Shown: positions 36,103-49,682 of the stretch, piece after piece
How positions within the stretch are numbered: position 1 is the stretch's first letter
How the letters are laid out: the number at the start of each line of letters is the position of its first letter
Assembly (NCBI GenBank): GCA_949128115.1
Contig: OX421961.1
Coordinates: 105,756,363-105,820,362 of the forward strand
Direction of reading: 5' to 3'
DNA from: Anaspis maculata
Taxonomy: Eukaryota > Arthropoda > Insecta > Coleoptera > Scraptiidae
DNA length: 64,000 nt
Made by a program: the position numbers and the translations under genes
Notes under the pieces: generated by a model
Seen by the model: only the letters and a program-made list of their open reading frames with translations
The model's database searches: none
Told to the model about the DNA's origin: nothing

Positions 36103-36678
36103 ACAGGGTGATTCAAAAATGGCGCATTTCTTTTCGGGCACGTTATAGTGGACGTTAACGGAGCATGGGAAAAATAATTGAAAAAATTAATCGGCTTCGA
36201 TTTGCAAGTTATTAACAAAAACAAATCTGTCCAATCTGGCAGCATCGCATTAGTACCTACCTGGCACCTTTAGATCAAACCGGTACATCACAACAGGGAT
36301 CACGTCATCACAATAGCATTATTGTATTGTTACCCTGGAAACTCCGTAGAACCTGCCAGACCATACCAAACATACTTGCCACATGTATTTTCACGGCACT
36401 TTTGAGGTGAAAGACGAATTTTGAAATTTGAAAATACGACTCAAATCTCAATTGCAAGAAAAAATTTCAATCGGGAACTACTAACGACATGTGACTGTTC
36501 GCAAGTAACAATGCTTTGCTTTAAAATCATGCAAACTGAAGAAGATAAATTCTCAACTTCACCTCTTCATAACTCGAAGGATAAATGAGCCAATTTTTTT
36601 TTACTATTTTTTCCGTGCTCCCTCAACGTCTCCCACAACGTACACGGGAGGAAATGCGCCATTTTTGAATCACCCTGT
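36103..36678. mobile_element. 576-bp TIR element, ACAGGGTG ends
   Basis: The left end ACAGGGTGATTCAAAAATGG continues CGCATTTC and is mirrored at the right end as AATGCGCCATTTTTGAATCA plus CCCTGT. The TAT/ATAC flanks are also symmetric. No transposase. Confidence 0.8.
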
Positions 36679-36792
36679 ATACTTATTCGACCCCTCTATT
36701 TTCGTTATATATTTTGAAAGATTTTAGTCGACTCTTTTCAACAGACCAAACGATTTTGAACCTTTGGTTGTGTTTTGTAATTTCATTCACTT

Positions 36793-36975
36793 ACAGGGTG
36801 AATCGTAAATCCTGTAAATCCAGTTTTCCTCAAAAATATACGCAGAAAATCTCATATGGGAGCTTTGAGACTTGTGTTATTTTGTTGCTTTAGATCAGTT
36901 TTATAACCTCTCTAAGAACTTTTCATGAGCATTTTCGAGAAAAAACAGATTTTCAGGATTTATGACTCACCCTGT
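36793..36975. mobile_element. 183-bp TIR element, ACAGGGTG ends
   Basis: Starts ACAGGGTGAATCGTAAATCC and ends GGATTTATGACTCACCCTGT; the inner parts pair further (GAAAATCT against AGATTTTC). It is a non-autonomous relative in end sequence, but not in body, of the previous element. Confidence 0.75.
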
Positions 36976-38225
36976 ACACTAAACAAAATTACAGAACGCA
37001 TTCAAAGGTTAAAAAAATTTGCTTTTTAGTGTGATGGAGAGTTCACTAAATTCTCTCAAAATAATGAAAATGGGGTCCAAGGACCAGCTTTTGACCCTCC
37101 CATATTTCCAAAAATCGAAATAATAAATTTGCTTTTTTCTGGCACTTTTGGAGCATTTCCCTAACTGTTGTTCAATTTTTCTACCTCAGGTTTGCAAACA
37201 TCCTGTATATTATCTTTGCCCCTAAAATTTTTTGATGAAATGCGTTATTTATTGTTCAATAGAGACCCTGCATGGCTTTAGTTAACTTTGGTTTGAAAAA
37301 TTTGAATAAAATCTGTTTACTGGTTCAAAAGATACCTATGCACTTATGCAGAAAAAACTGTTTTAAAAAACCAATTTTGAAGGCCTGTATCTCCGTTATT
37401 GAACGTTGACAGGGTATGTTTATCAAAAAAGTCCCCTTATTCAATTATCTGTCTCCCTGTGAATTTTATTGTAACACTTATTCCGGGACACCTGTATAGA
37501 CACCTGTGTACATATCTATTTTCCAAGTTCAAAATGAATTTTTGACCTATATACTCTCGGATTATATAACGTGAAAGAACTAAAAAAGTGAATAAAATGA
37601 AGAGAACACCTAAATTTCCTCCGAGTTTGAAGGACCATAACTTCTCGTCCACGAATAAAAAAATAATATCATCAGTTCCGTACTCACACAATTTTTCTTG
37701 ATACAAGGTTGCAGGATTCAATTCCTTTGGTCCAATTATGAATCATCCTGTAGGTATTCGTGTAAAACTACATTTTCAACAGCTGAATACAGAGCTGTCC
37801 AAAAATTATGTCTTTTGAAACACCTGTATAGTTCAAGTGTCCCAGACTCCAATGCAGTTTAGAGAGATATTTCAAATGTGTCAGAAAAATGTAAAAAAAA
37901 TCTAGTTTTTATTTTTTGGGGAAGTTGGTCGAAGGGTGAGGCTTCCCTTTTATTTTCATCATCTGTTGAGATTTTAGTAAATTGTTAGATTACAGGGAGA
38001 CTATCAAAGCTCAAAGATCACAAAAAAAATCATTTTGTTTTTCAAAAAACAATTGCAAAAGGTTCCAGACGTCCCAAATGCAATGTAGATCAGGAAGTGG
38101 AATAATAATGATTCGTTTCGATAGAATTCTTTTGCATACGATGATTGAGAACATGCTCCGACCGAAACTTATTGCGACTCGCTTTTCGAAACATATGTTC
38201 TCAAATTTTTGAGAGCTAGGCAAGG
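36976..38225. other. Intergenic, repeat fragments
   Basis: No gene recognised. Several ACACCTGTATA-like motifs (37489, 37831) and repeated phrases (GACCAGCTTTTGACCCT near 37082, resembling 12577-12593) indicate fragments of dispersed elements. Confidence 0.4.
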
Positions 38226-38393
38226 CTAGGTCCACACGGGCGATATCGATATATCCCTGTTTGGCGACATAAGTACGTATCGTTTTTTTTCATATAACGA
38301 CAAAGACAACAATTGCATTTCAGCGGTATATCCCAGAATTTCTGCGAATATGCCGCCCGTGCGGGTGCGGACCCTAAATCATCTTGCAAAATA
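38226..38393. mobile_element. Short TIR element
   Basis: The left end AGGTCCACACGGGCGATATC and the right end GCCGCCCGTGCGGGTGCGGACC are imperfect inverted repeats about 165 bp apart. Probable MITE downstream of DEPDC5. Confidence 0.6.
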
Positions 38394-38656
38394 CATGATC
38401 AATCATTAAAATTCAAATCAATTTGCATCGATTGCATCGATTGCATCGTAGATCCGACTGATACATTGAAAATTCCTATAATAACTGCATTGACAACTGT
38501 TGAATTAAATTCCAAGGTCATCAATTATTCTCAACTCGTACATTACTAGGTACATGGACATCCTTAGACGCACTCCTTAGTAAATGGCAGATAAATGTAA
38601 TGAATTATTATTAGACATACAGAATTGTAAACTCAAATATCAAATCAATTAAACAC

Positions 38657-38662
38657 TTTATT
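38657..38662 (-). promoter_or_regulatory. DEPDC5 polyadenylation signal
   Basis: AATAAA on the minus strand about 58 bp after the DEPDC5 stop codon. Confidence 0.7.
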
Positions 38663-38719
38663 TTATGTACAAAAAATAAAACACGACTTTGCGTAACAAA
38701 AAAATTTCTCTCCACAGCT

Positions 38720-41700
38720 CTACTTCTTCATATAATTCTCTTGGCTGAACTCGGTCAAAGCGTTTTCTTTTATCATCCAACTCTCCTCCCAAAACATTCT
38801 CAACCTGTCGTTCATATTGGCGCAAAAGTCCCGGAAATCTTTCAACAATTTAGTCTGGAAGCTATTATCCACCATTTGGTTGGATCGCCAACGACGTCCA
38901 ACCATGTGGTTCCAAGACCACAGAAAGCCTAGCTAAAAAAATAAATCAAATAAGATATTTTCATCTTGAAAAACCATCTTCTAGAAACCTTTCTGGAGTT
39001 ATCATAGTCGTCTTTATTCTTTCCGCTGACATGTCTCGTTATATAAGCTTCATGTGGGCTAGGCACCACGTCTGCATGGACTGAAAACCGTCCCGTGGAT
39101 CGAGGCTTACTCCCTACCGAAGGAACCCTGCTGCGTGGCTTGGAAGCGGGCCTTGAGACTAGCAGAAACACCGTCCCAGTGGAATGGACGTAATGGTGTT
39201 CGCGTGAAGCGATATTTGGATTGTTCGGTGGGTCCAAGAGGCAATTCAAAAAACCAAAACGTTGAACTATGGCTTCTTGTAATAAGAAAAGACGTTCCAT
39301 GTACGTCCCTTCTCTGAACTCTGAAATTGATTCGTGTTGTAGAAAAACGAACCATACCTTCCAAAAGATAATATTAAAAATATTAGTCAATGATATTAGG
39401 TACCTTTGAATATCCTATCTTTGACTTCAAGACATTTAATGTTGAGTGGAATATAAATTGGTCCTCGGAGAGGATCCGATTTGTTTGAATATGGCAGTGC
39501 TAAGGGATCATGCGGAATCGGTATCATTTGCAGCCCACATGCTTGAGCCTTACGGTGCCAACTCGACAGCTGAAAACGCAACTTTGTAATTATCCAAAGC
39601 ATCTATGATTTGCATATAAGCACCAGTTCCGCGACTATCGATCCCGATGACGTCAACCATTCCACAATGAGCTCATACGCCTGATCAGGCACGAAAACTG
39701 TCTGGTACCGGACGTGGCCCCATTCAACGCGGTCACTCTTGCATGAAAAATCAGTTTCCAAGCGCATCCTTTTAAATGGCACTTGAAATTTGAACATATA
39801 GGTGTGAGGTGTGAGTATACATGTGTTTGCAAGAGAGTCTGTTGATTTTTTTTAAATCATTTAGTTTACCTGTCAGATCGCTCTCGGAATAATCAACGTT
39901 GATGTCCTCACAAAGAAAGTGTGGGACGCCGTATTTCCTATCACAGAAGGCATTTGGGACGTCTATGCCGCCGGTGGGTTCGACGGACAAACCCCAATTC
40001 AGAGCGGGCTTGACTTGCACTTCCAGCCATTCGTTCTCGAACGTTTGTGGATCGCCGATTAATTGGAATATATCCGCTTTTTCGTCTGGAAATCAACTTA
40101 GTTATAAAACCAAGTCACATGAGGCGAAGAAATACAAAAACACCTTTATCGACTATGTAAAAGAGGAAGAATCCATAAAAAAAGTTCTTGTTTTCACCAG
40201 ATGCATGACGGATCAAACCGTCAGAATGTAGACCTTGTAATATCTGCGAAGAAATCAATAATTTCAAGGATCAAAATTATTCCGAAGCGTTGTTTCGAAC
40301 CTGCACGGCCTTCTCAACGCTTGACACCCCTTCCATGCGTTGCATTAACCAGCTTACGGAATCTGAAGCGATAAAAGTGGAAGGCGGCAGCGTCTGTTGG
40401 GCGCTGATGAACATCAAGCCGTTATTTGGATTTTTCATGACCTCCACTATTTCGAGATTACTGGCAGAGCTTTTCAACAAAGGCCCTTGTTGTGCCAAAC
40501 TGCAAAGACTCTCGATTAACATCTACTCTGCACAATCATGAGTATAATTAAATGCTCAACGAATGAAGTGAACAACTTAAAAATTTCGCTTCACTTCGAA
40601 TGCAAATATCTCAGGAAAAAATTCACCAATTTTAAAAAGAGCAGTATTGCTGGATAGCCCCTTCTGCTGACTACAAGACCCGTTCACTGTTGAGGAGATT
40701 AATAGCTGCATTCATAACAGGGTGACAACTGAAAGAGTGTCAAAATGGTCCATTTTTAGCCAGCGCGTCCATTGCGTGGAAAAATCACAGAGCTTTTTTC
40801 TGATTTACTTTTGGACAGCCCACATCAATATCCCGAAAATGACCGCATCTTGTTGTACAAAAAAGTTTTTTTTTCGGGAAATATGCATTTTTGCATGTTA
40901 TATTACACAATATGTAATATACAGGTGTTTCACTTTTTCAGTCAATATTTTTAGGAAATGGTAGACAGAGAAATAATAAATAAAAATTCAAAATTACAAA
41001 TTTTACGTACATAGGTAGAGTTGACGGCACACCACATGGACCTGTGGGCGGGGCTAAGCAGAAACACAAAAATCGTTTTGAACGAGTCCTTGTGTTGAAA
41101 TAGGGGAAGCAACACCGTCAGCTGGAGTGGTGGACCATTACCCGGTCACAGGCAAACCTAAAATCCCACTGCAAATCTAGGTACACTGTGTCTATGAGGT
41201 ACACCAAGTATGTGGATGAACTAAGTTCGCGCAGTTAGGCTCCGCCCACAGGTCCCTGTGGTGTGCCGTCAACTCTACCGGGTGATCATTTGAAAACTAT
41301 CCACCTGCAAGAACCTACTACACGCTATACGCGCCAAAGACTGCCCTTTTTAAAATCGGTTAATTTTTTTTCTGAGAAATTCGCATTCAAAGTGAAACGA
41401 AATTTTCGAATGACTCACTTTAATCGTTGAGCAATTTAGATAGACACTTCAGTTAATTCAAAAGTAATTCCGAAAAACTGATACAAGAATGAAATTTTGT
41501 AGACACCTTTCTACTTCACAAAGGTAGATAAATGCCTTTATAAAAAGGCGGAAGCTTTTACGCTGAAGCAATAACGATGTGAACAATGAGGAAAGAAATC
41601 TCTGAATATCAGATCGACCGAGCAACAACCATCGAAATCCAGCACATCGGTCGGTCTCATGTTCTAAGATTCCGTTACTCATTGATTAAAAAATTAAAAA

Positions 41701-44700
41701 CATAACGACAACCATGAGACAGTGTTATCGGTTTTTCAAGAAAGGTATTTAAGACAATTCATCATATTATGGGGACAAAAAGAAAAGCTCTACATTTACT
41801 ATAAATGATGCACAAAAGTTCAACCCTTTAGTCTTTTTTTCAAAGTAAAAAATCATAGTACTGAAGTATCATTGTCCACCATACCTTTCATCTGGATTCG
41901 AATCGTGCGATTGAGATTCTTGACTGGACTGAGACTCCTGCGAACTCTGCGAACCCCTATTTCTATCCATGACCTTTGAACCTGATCTGTGACAGCACAT
42001 TAGTTTATAAAAAAGAAAACAAAAAACTCAGCAAAAGCACAAAATAATTATTAGAAAAACTAACCGAAGTGAGGATGCAAATAAACGTTCGCTGGGGCGT
42101 GAGTTAGGAGGGTTCTGGTTCTAGAAAAGCAAGCAGACCATTACCAACACAAAAAAGCAGAATACAATAAAAGAATAGAGGTATAGCTGCACATGCTCCA
42201 AACCAAGCTGAAAGAAAAAAACAACAGAAACGTAGCGTCAACGAAAAAATCGAACCTCGGCCGAGGGCGGTCAGACAGGCGGTTGCTTCCCACACGTTCT
42301 CGAAACGGAGAACTGCAGTTGACATTCTGTAAAACAAATTCTTTATCGTTTAATTTTATTTCAAAGCAAGGACACATTAGTGTTTGTGAAAAAGCGTGCT
42401 ACAGCTTTAGAGCGTGTGGTGTGGTTTTAGAAAAATTAAATACAAGCTACACTACTGTACACTGGATATAAAATTGAAAAAATAAAATAAAACCGTAACA
42501 GCGCGATTCCGGCCCAATAATCAACAGATTAATATTATTAATAATACCTGTGAGAAATTGCTCATACTGTTACGTCTGGGCTGGATCAAGGGAGCGCTGT
42601 TTATAACACTCAGTGACATCTACAACATGCAAGTAATAAAAAAAAATAAGCTGGCTACATGCAAACTAAAAAGACAAGATCATTAATAAATTTTGAACAA
42701 CAGATATTAGTGTGGCGACAGAGTGGCGTGAGACGAACCCTCGGTTTTTTCGACGTGGTAGCACGTTTGATCTTGTTGACTGCAGTTTCGATAAACTTGA
42801 GCAAACCGTCGACCATCTGCTGGTGATCGTTGGCTGTCGGCAAGCCGTAGATATCGCAACGATCGATACCTTCAATAATCTTCTTGGTAGCTGGATTATT
42901 CAGCGGCAAAAGTAATACGCGAAAGCGCCAATACTTCAGCGCATCCACCAAGGCGAATTCCGTATCGCCTCCAGTACAAACGTAATGATCCAAGTAATTC
43001 CAATTAAAATGTTCTAGCTTCTCAGTTGTGAACGATGCATAGGATTCTTCGTATGTATCGTGATGTGGGGCATGGAATCGGTAACGGTACTGGTAATTAA
43101 AGCCTGGATATGGGTGCCTGAAAATGATTTCTTACGTCAATGTTTCACAAAAGTACCCAGAAAGTACCTAGGTCTGTATCTTGTAACCGATATGGTATTT
43201 CCAGACAGCGAAATCTTGTGGAACAACCGTCCAATCGAGAGGTAGAAGGACTCGTCGCTTTCCAAATGAGTATTCCTGACTACGGCGCCGCGCATTTTAG
43301 GATTTGGAATGTTCATCGTACCGGCACTTAGATTTTCCGTACCGGGGGCCATCAAAATCAACTGAAAGCCTTGCGCCAGGCGCTGTGAGATTAGTTCTTT
43401 GAAAACTTCGACGGTGCTCAAAGGTTTTTTGCAGTACGTTGAACGTTGTTGGGCAAAATCGGCATTGACGCTGTCCGGCAAAAGGCTGTAGAGTGAGACC
43501 ACGTAGTCGATGTGCAAGGCCCTCTTGTCAGGAAAGTAGTCCGTGGTGATGGGAAGGCAGGCAGGAATAGTCAGGGATTTCCAATCCACGCCTTTTACAC
43601 AAACATATATTAGTTTAACGTGAAAATGATGAGAGGTACAGCAAAAGCAGCCAAAACTAACAGGTGTGTACAAGCCAAGCTGAGAGTTTAGTACGTGCGT
43701 TAACATTGACTTTGAGATCACTGGATAAAAAGCAATACAGTTAGTTGAAGATAGTCGATAATTTTACGATATAAAAATGAAAGATGATTAATGAAAACCA
43801 TGGCGGTTTTATGTTAAGACAGAGAAACCTCCAATTTCACAAACGTGGGCCCCGGCTAAATTTGACAAAAGGATTACGTTGGATTAACAGCACACCCTTG
43901 GGCTTATAATTCAGTATTTCACCTATTTTAAGTTGGTATTTTTAAGACAGATACATTTTTCAAGATTTTCGCTCTGATTAAGCGCTCTGCTCTCTGCTAG
44001 TCCAAAATCAAATCCTCGTCTTCAAGTGAAGCCCGCGTTTGTGAAGCCAAAAATATTTGTAGAATCAGCTCAGTAGTTCACAAAACCCACGACAAGCTAC
44101 ACACTAAACGCCACATAGATTCTACTACTAATTAGATCTAGAATTCTGCGCGAGATTCTAACTACGTGTAGTGAAAGTAGATAAAGAAAAAAAAACACGG
44201 TGTCATTGTCATTTATTACCCAAAAAGCATTGTGTCTACCAAGGACTGAACTAAAAAATCCTATTCTGTAGTTCGTGAAAAAAATAAAAAAACGTATAAA
44301 TGTTTGATTCAAACCTATGATGACGTCATTCACTGCTAATCCGAAGTGTCAATCCCAGCGTAGACCATGGAACAGAAACGTAGGGAGTAAAGTCTCGTGG
44401 CAGTATGCAGTACATGTCCTAAATACAAACTGAGATGACGGGACAAAAGGGGGGTATACGGGTAAGTAGAAGGTAGGTAATCCCAAACAAAACACATGAA
44501 TGAAATTAATTCTACGTATACCGAACATGAGTGTGTTCAAAACAGAGTCTGGTTATGCCAGGTTTTTTTTTAGCACAGGAACAATAATAGGTTCTTGGAT
44601 GTAACAAATTCGGAAGCTTTAAATATGGCTTCGTTTTTGGAGTCGAGCAACACAATCCAATTTCAGGACGTTCGATGCACTAACAGGGTAGTAAAAAGGC

Positions 44701-47700
44701 AAGAAGATGGGTATTTGTGTTTTACTGCCGAATTTTAGTTCAGCCGCTAAAAAATACCTTTCTAGACCAATTTAGTATTCTTCTTGAATAAGTACTATTC
44801 CAAAATCACTATTGGTCCTTGACATAACAGCCCCTCTTTTCAGCCATTTTACTACGCCATTGATTGGTGCAGTGTAAGATTCTATCAACTCTTTCTATAT
44901 GATTCATCTCCAAAGCGAAGACTGTTCGTGTTTCAAGACACAGTCGGGTAACGCATCACAATCACATTACACCACCTAGCGAATTATCGCATCAGTAGCA
45001 CGCGTTCGACCAATCACAATGTGATGTGGAGTGATGCGTTCCTCGCTTCAAATTGAGACCCCAGAGCAAAACATTATCACAAAACATAACATCCATTACA
45101 ATCATATAATCTCATCCGAATTTGTTGCAAATACCACAACTGTACTAAGTTTCTGGGCTTTTTTAAATATACGGATACGTATACATAAAAAAAATGTAAG
45201 CACGATTGAATGGTCGCTGAAACAACCAAAATGGTCTGACAATATGTACTAACAGTGATCCATTGATTTCAAGAGAGATCTTCGTGTATCATCTAAAAAA
45301 TCAGATCGTTGACGCGGCATCTGAAAACGGACTGTATACCTGTTGTCAACGCCGGCGTCCATTCTTGCTCCCCAGTTACACCCCATAGAAGCGTGACACT
45401 TTTAGACGGGTTCTTCGGCACAGCAGGCATGTGAGAGGAGCTTTGCGAGTTGGGTCGCTTCTTGCAATCTAAAAAAAACATGAACAATAACAACAGTTCA
45501 ATATTATTACTATCATCATCAACTAACATTCATGAAGAGCTTGAGTGGCGCAAAATGACTGAGTACTCAACGTAGAAACTGAGCGGTCATATTTGGGGTT
45601 GTTGCTCTCCTCAGGTGGCGGATCTGGCTGGGCCGGAACGGCTTGGTAATGATGCTGTTGGATCAGCACACCGGTCGGGCCTTTGGGGAAGATATGCGTC
45701 CACCTTCTCCTGTTCGACGTCAACTTGATCGTGACGTGTGAAGGATCGAATGGATTGATCAGGGCTCGCGATTCCAAAGGAGGCGAGCCTTCGCTGCCGA
45801 CCACCATGCGAACAGGAGGGGACAGTTCCTTGTCGGCATTGAAAACTTCAGCATGCGGGGACGCAATCGGGCTGATTGCGGCCGGAGGAATGGCTATGGG
45901 CTCCGATCGTGTCTTTGTGTCGACCTTGTGCGGCAAATCGGGATCGGACATTTTCCTTCGCTGACCTTTCACCAGCTCTTCGGAGTCCAACAGGCTGCCG
46001 GACGTGCGCTTGTACCGAGTCGGGACTTTGTGGTGCATCGAGCTGGTTTCGTGGACAGCGTGCACTGCAGGCATTTGGAAAATCTGCGCATCGTACGCGT
46101 CGTAATCGAAGAATGATTTGTGCATGTACTCTTCCTGAGGTACGAGCTTGTTTTTTGGGGAATCTTTTTTGGAGCGACTGGCCGGAGGCGGTGGTGGCGG
46201 TAGTTTGATGCGCGGTATGAAGTTTGAATAGGCAATCTTTTTGTTGGTGGAGTAGAACGAAAGGTTGATCCAGTGCGGCATCGAGTAGTCATCGGGTACG
46301 TTCAGATGCGTTTCTTTGTTGTGGAACTGCGAATAAAATTTGAATTTTTTATTGTTGCTTTCATCGGATTTTTTTCTCACTTTGAACAACGGAACTGCGT
46401 GCAAGGGCTGTTCGCCGACGCAAACTAAATCGCTTCCGACGCCGTTGTCGATGATTCGTTGTTTGGTGATGTTGGTCAGTTCGCGGTCAACTTCGAAAAC
46501 TCCAACCCCAGGAGTTACGACCACGCTCAGCTGGCCAGTTCGATCGAAGCTTCTTTCCAGGTAATGTTTTTCAAACACTGAAGAGAAGTCATGAAATTCA
46601 AAATTTGAGGACAGATAAAAATATAGGGTGATATAAAGATGACCAATTTGCTGTGTTGCGTTACTTCAATCGGACTTGATGCGCAGTCTGCAATGGTTGC
46701 AAAACGCAAGTCGCAGGACCTGTCAAGGAACGCAACGACGCAAGTAGCTGCCAAGTCCCAAATTTCCAATTCAATGCGAACTGTGTATCGTGAAATAACA
46801 CAATATTTCATGGATATCATAGTAATCTTCGCCAGATACTACAAAGAGGAACCACTAATGTCGAACTATAGTAGCTTTTATTAAATGGTAACCTATCGGT
46901 ATAGTCCTTCCAGCGGAACCGTGATTCGAGTGCCTTGAGAGATTTTGTTTCTATAGGTCGCGGGAACATAACGTCACCTTGGCACCCGCTATGGCAACAG
47001 TGCAATGCGAATGCTTTTCGACGCTGAATTGACATAAGACGTCCGCGCCAGCGCATGACAGGGTGCCAAGGTAACGCTGTAGAGATTCGTTTGTTTTTAA
47101 CATTACTCGGACAGATCTTGAGTTTAGCACAATTTTTTTTTTTTGATAAAGCGGCAACCAAAATTAAGCGACCCAGAAGCAATTTTGCTGTCGAAAGTCG
47201 GGTTGCTATTTATTTATATCTATAAATTAAAATCAAGCCTGTAAGTCGCGAATCCACAATCATTCAGGCAGAAACTTTGTGTGTGTGTATTTTCCCCTTG
47301 ACTCTTCTACCTTCAGTACGTACCCTCCAATATAGATTATTCTTCCTTCTTTTGAACATTTTTCTTTCAACAGGATAGAGTCTTCCTTCACAAAATAGAG
47401 ATTTATGTAGCAATAGTGTAAAGTGACAGTCCTAGGCCTGGATATTTTTGTCCAGGGAACGTTCTATCCGGAGACGTTTTGCGGGGACGTCTAGTCCTAG
47501 TTCGAATTTACCACATGAACGGGATTCAAGTTCCTTGATCTGAACTGTGGAGAATCCCCTAAACTTTGTGGCTGGTTGGCACTGGTGACATTCGGTACAA
47601 TAATTTTCGGCGACACACGATGTCGTCCGAGCTAACTTTAAAACATATTTTTCGCACATTTTTGCTACAGATAGGTGGTACATTTTTGGGAGACGTGATG

Positions 47701-49682
47701 TCTCATGCTCACGCTTTTCTCCATTTTCCAACTTGTTTTTAATTTTCGTCAATAAGCAAGGAAATCAAAGTAGCCTGTGACATTTTTTGACAGCTGAGAA
47801 AAATATTTCTTACCCCTTGAAGCGAGTGCAACGCTTCAGTCTAAATAATGCGATGACGTCGGCGCTCAAAAAAAAAGTGTCGCAATGGAAGCACCAAATT
47901 TCAAAGAACCCAGCCAATCAAAGTTGTGTATTGGACCAAAATTATTGTAGTTACTTTCAATTTGTCATTTGCCCCCGTTTTGAGGCTCGCGCAAGACGGG
48001 TTTGTGTCGGCGTTGTCTGGCTGTCAGGAAGATGAATCCCGAATGCTGTGAAATTCGAAGAAGGTCCGTGTGGTTTTGGTGCCTAAACGACGGTAACGCG
48101 TCTCTGCGGCCCGCGAGTCGCATTTTTGAGCATGACACGGTCAATTTTTCAAAAATTGCAACATTTTGATGTCAGTTTGACAAACAACGTAACTTTTGGA
48201 CACGCCCAGGTCACTTGAATCACGGCTCCGCTGGAAAGACTATAATATTTCTTTTTATTTGTAGTTTCTGATTTCAGATTTATCTTTTGAATTCACAAAC
48301 ATGCCTATGCCTTTGCGCTAGAGCTTCATCTTTCAACAGAAATTATTTATTGTTGAGGTCGACATTGAACGAAAAAGAATAGCTCTTGTCATTCACACCA
48401 AGTTTTTGTTTGTGAGCTTTTTTTTAAATCTTAGTCATATTAGACAAAATGAAAATAGAATGTTTCAACTTGTGAGCTTTGTTTGTTTGAGAATAAAAAA
48501 ATACCATTCAAAGACATATTGAGCACTTCCAAAAAGTTCCCTTGCGCTGCCGTGCTGTTCGTAGCTGAAGGAATATCCAACTCAGGTCGTTTGTGATATT
48601 CCAGCACAATTTTCAAATATTCGGAAAAAACTTTTCTCAGCTGAACTAAAATTCCGCTCCAATCATCATAGCGTTCATTTTGCACAACAACCCTACAAAA
48701 CAAAAGAATTAACATTTATACTGGCAAACTTGAAGCAAGAAAAACCTGTAAAAATCCTCATAAAACCTCCCCTTATAGTCCCGTTGCAAACATTCTCTCA
48801 TGTGCTCTGGAAACTCCTCCAGACTGTTTGCTTCATAAAATGTTCTTGAAAACAACACAATAGTAGCTTCGTGATTGCTACCATTCTTCTTCCATTTCAT
48901 AAACAGATCCGACAGAAAACCATTTACAGCCTTTTCAAAGTACAAATCGCCATAGATATCAAAGTCCCACATCTCGGACGACATCTGCAGGAACAGATAC
49001 ACCATGGACGTGGAGGAACGGAATACAATTTTCGTGTCTTCATTTATCACCCCGCAAGCGACTCGATCGCCCTGCGCCCACATTTCATACACTTGACATC
49101 TTACAGCGTTGCCGCAGAACTCTATATTTTTCTTGATGTAAACGCAAGTATTGACTAGACTATTTTTGAGCCGCCACATTTCAGAACGACCCATGTATTG
49201 ATCTTTGAATGTGAGCTCGATGGAGTCAAGAGCTATGTCTGGCGGATCCATTATCTGAACGCTTACGTTCTTGTAAGTTTGCAGACCAAAGGCTTGGGCG
49301 ATGCTTTGTTCAACACTGATTGTATCTGCAACAAAAACAGTTAGAAATGATAAACTGTGTTAGAAACAGAAGAACCTTTTTGAAGTGTATTCTGTTGAAT
49401 GGAATCATCTTGGAATGCTTTGATTTGGAGCAGCAGGCGAGGGTACTCTTCCTCTGGCTCCTTTTTTTTATGTTTGTCCTCCTCAGGGGCTGGAGGTGGG
49501 TGATAGATTTCGACTATGTCCCCAAGTTTTGATCCTGGGAAGTCTTTGGGATTGATAATCAAATCTTCTCCTGTGGGAAAAATGCTTCAGCATGAGTATT
49601 TCGTTGTTTTGTTTGTCAATTTACCGCTGAAATTTTTTTGGTGTACGATGAGGCGAAAAAGTTTCATGTTTACCACCACCAT
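38720..49682 (-). CDS. Iml1: GATOR1 complex subunit DEPDC5 (Iml1), 18 coding exons
   Basis: Catalytic GAP-scaffold subunit of GATOR1, which inactivates Rag GTPases at the lysosome when amino acids are scarce and so represses TORC1 (family knowledge). Exons: 49682-49625, 49570-49376, 49325-48746, 48692-48505, 46577-45528, 45468-45340, 43591-43168, 43117-42739, 42619-42548, 42326-42256, 41986-41885, 40499-40301, 40243-40144, 40085-39870, 39781-39624, 39569-39404, 39320-38989, 38932-38720. All phases fit, giving 1,543 residues against about 1,600 in vertebrates. Landmarks: N-terminal domain ([28 protein letters not shown]), the SABA-type region ([51 protein letters not shown]), the proline-rich linker in exon 5 ([25 protein letters not shown]), [20 protein letters not shown], the DEP domain (about 1095-1182; [27 protein letters not shown]) and the C-terminal domain ([22 protein letters not shown]). 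Weak donors (AG|GTTTTT; AGG|GTTCGT; CAG|GTTCGA) are the least certain junctions, as is the short exon 42619-42548. Confidence 0.92.
41017..41276. mobile_element. MITE family B, copy 2 (DEPDC5 intron)
   Basis: Same ends (AGAGTTGACGGCACACCACA and complement) and the same internal order as the copy at 12061, in reverse orientation; shared inner segments include GGGGAAGCAACACCGTCAGC. Flanks show no clear target duplication. It lies in the intron between exons 41986-41885 and 40499-40301. Confidence 0.85.
43592..45339. other. DEPDC5 intron (1.75 kb)
   Basis: No exon or nested gene recognised. The flanking exons join in frame (ALTT-G-VDWK), consistent with nothing missing between them. Confidence 0.55.
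46578..48504. other. DEPDC5 intron (1.9 kb) with repeat fragments
   Basis: Flanking exons join as [11 protein letters not shown] in frame. A minus-strand frame of 106 codons (47432-47752, with [16 protein letters not shown]) has no recognised match. The 47050-47135 part is an interspersed repeat also present at the right end of the window. The region at 48040-48130 resembles 1680-1720 inverted. Confidence 0.5.
47050..47135. repeat. Interspersed repeat, copy 1
   Basis: Contains GGTGCCAAGGTAACGC, GTAGAGATTCG and CAGATCTTGAGTTTAGC. The same series appears in reverse orientation at about 63875-63960. TATAGGTCGCGGGAA is also shared (46952 and 63726), so the full repeat is probably about 200-300 bp. 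Confidence 0.6.

Noticed and set aside
40500..40527. Earlier acceptor (TTGTGCAG at 40528) for the DEPDC5 DEP exon
   Set aside because: It does not give a usable frame: the coding frame would meet TAG or shift. The acceptor TTTGCAG before 40499 keeps phase and homology.
45683..46208. Plus-strand frames opposite DEPDC5 exon 5
   Set aside because: Shadows of a well-conserved exon; they show no homology of their own.
47432..47752. Minus-strand 106-codon frame with [13 protein letters not shown] in a DEPDC5 intron
   Set aside because: The cysteine spacing hints at a zinc-binding segment, but no family is recognised, it lies among repeat fragments, and the flanking DEPDC5 exons join without it.
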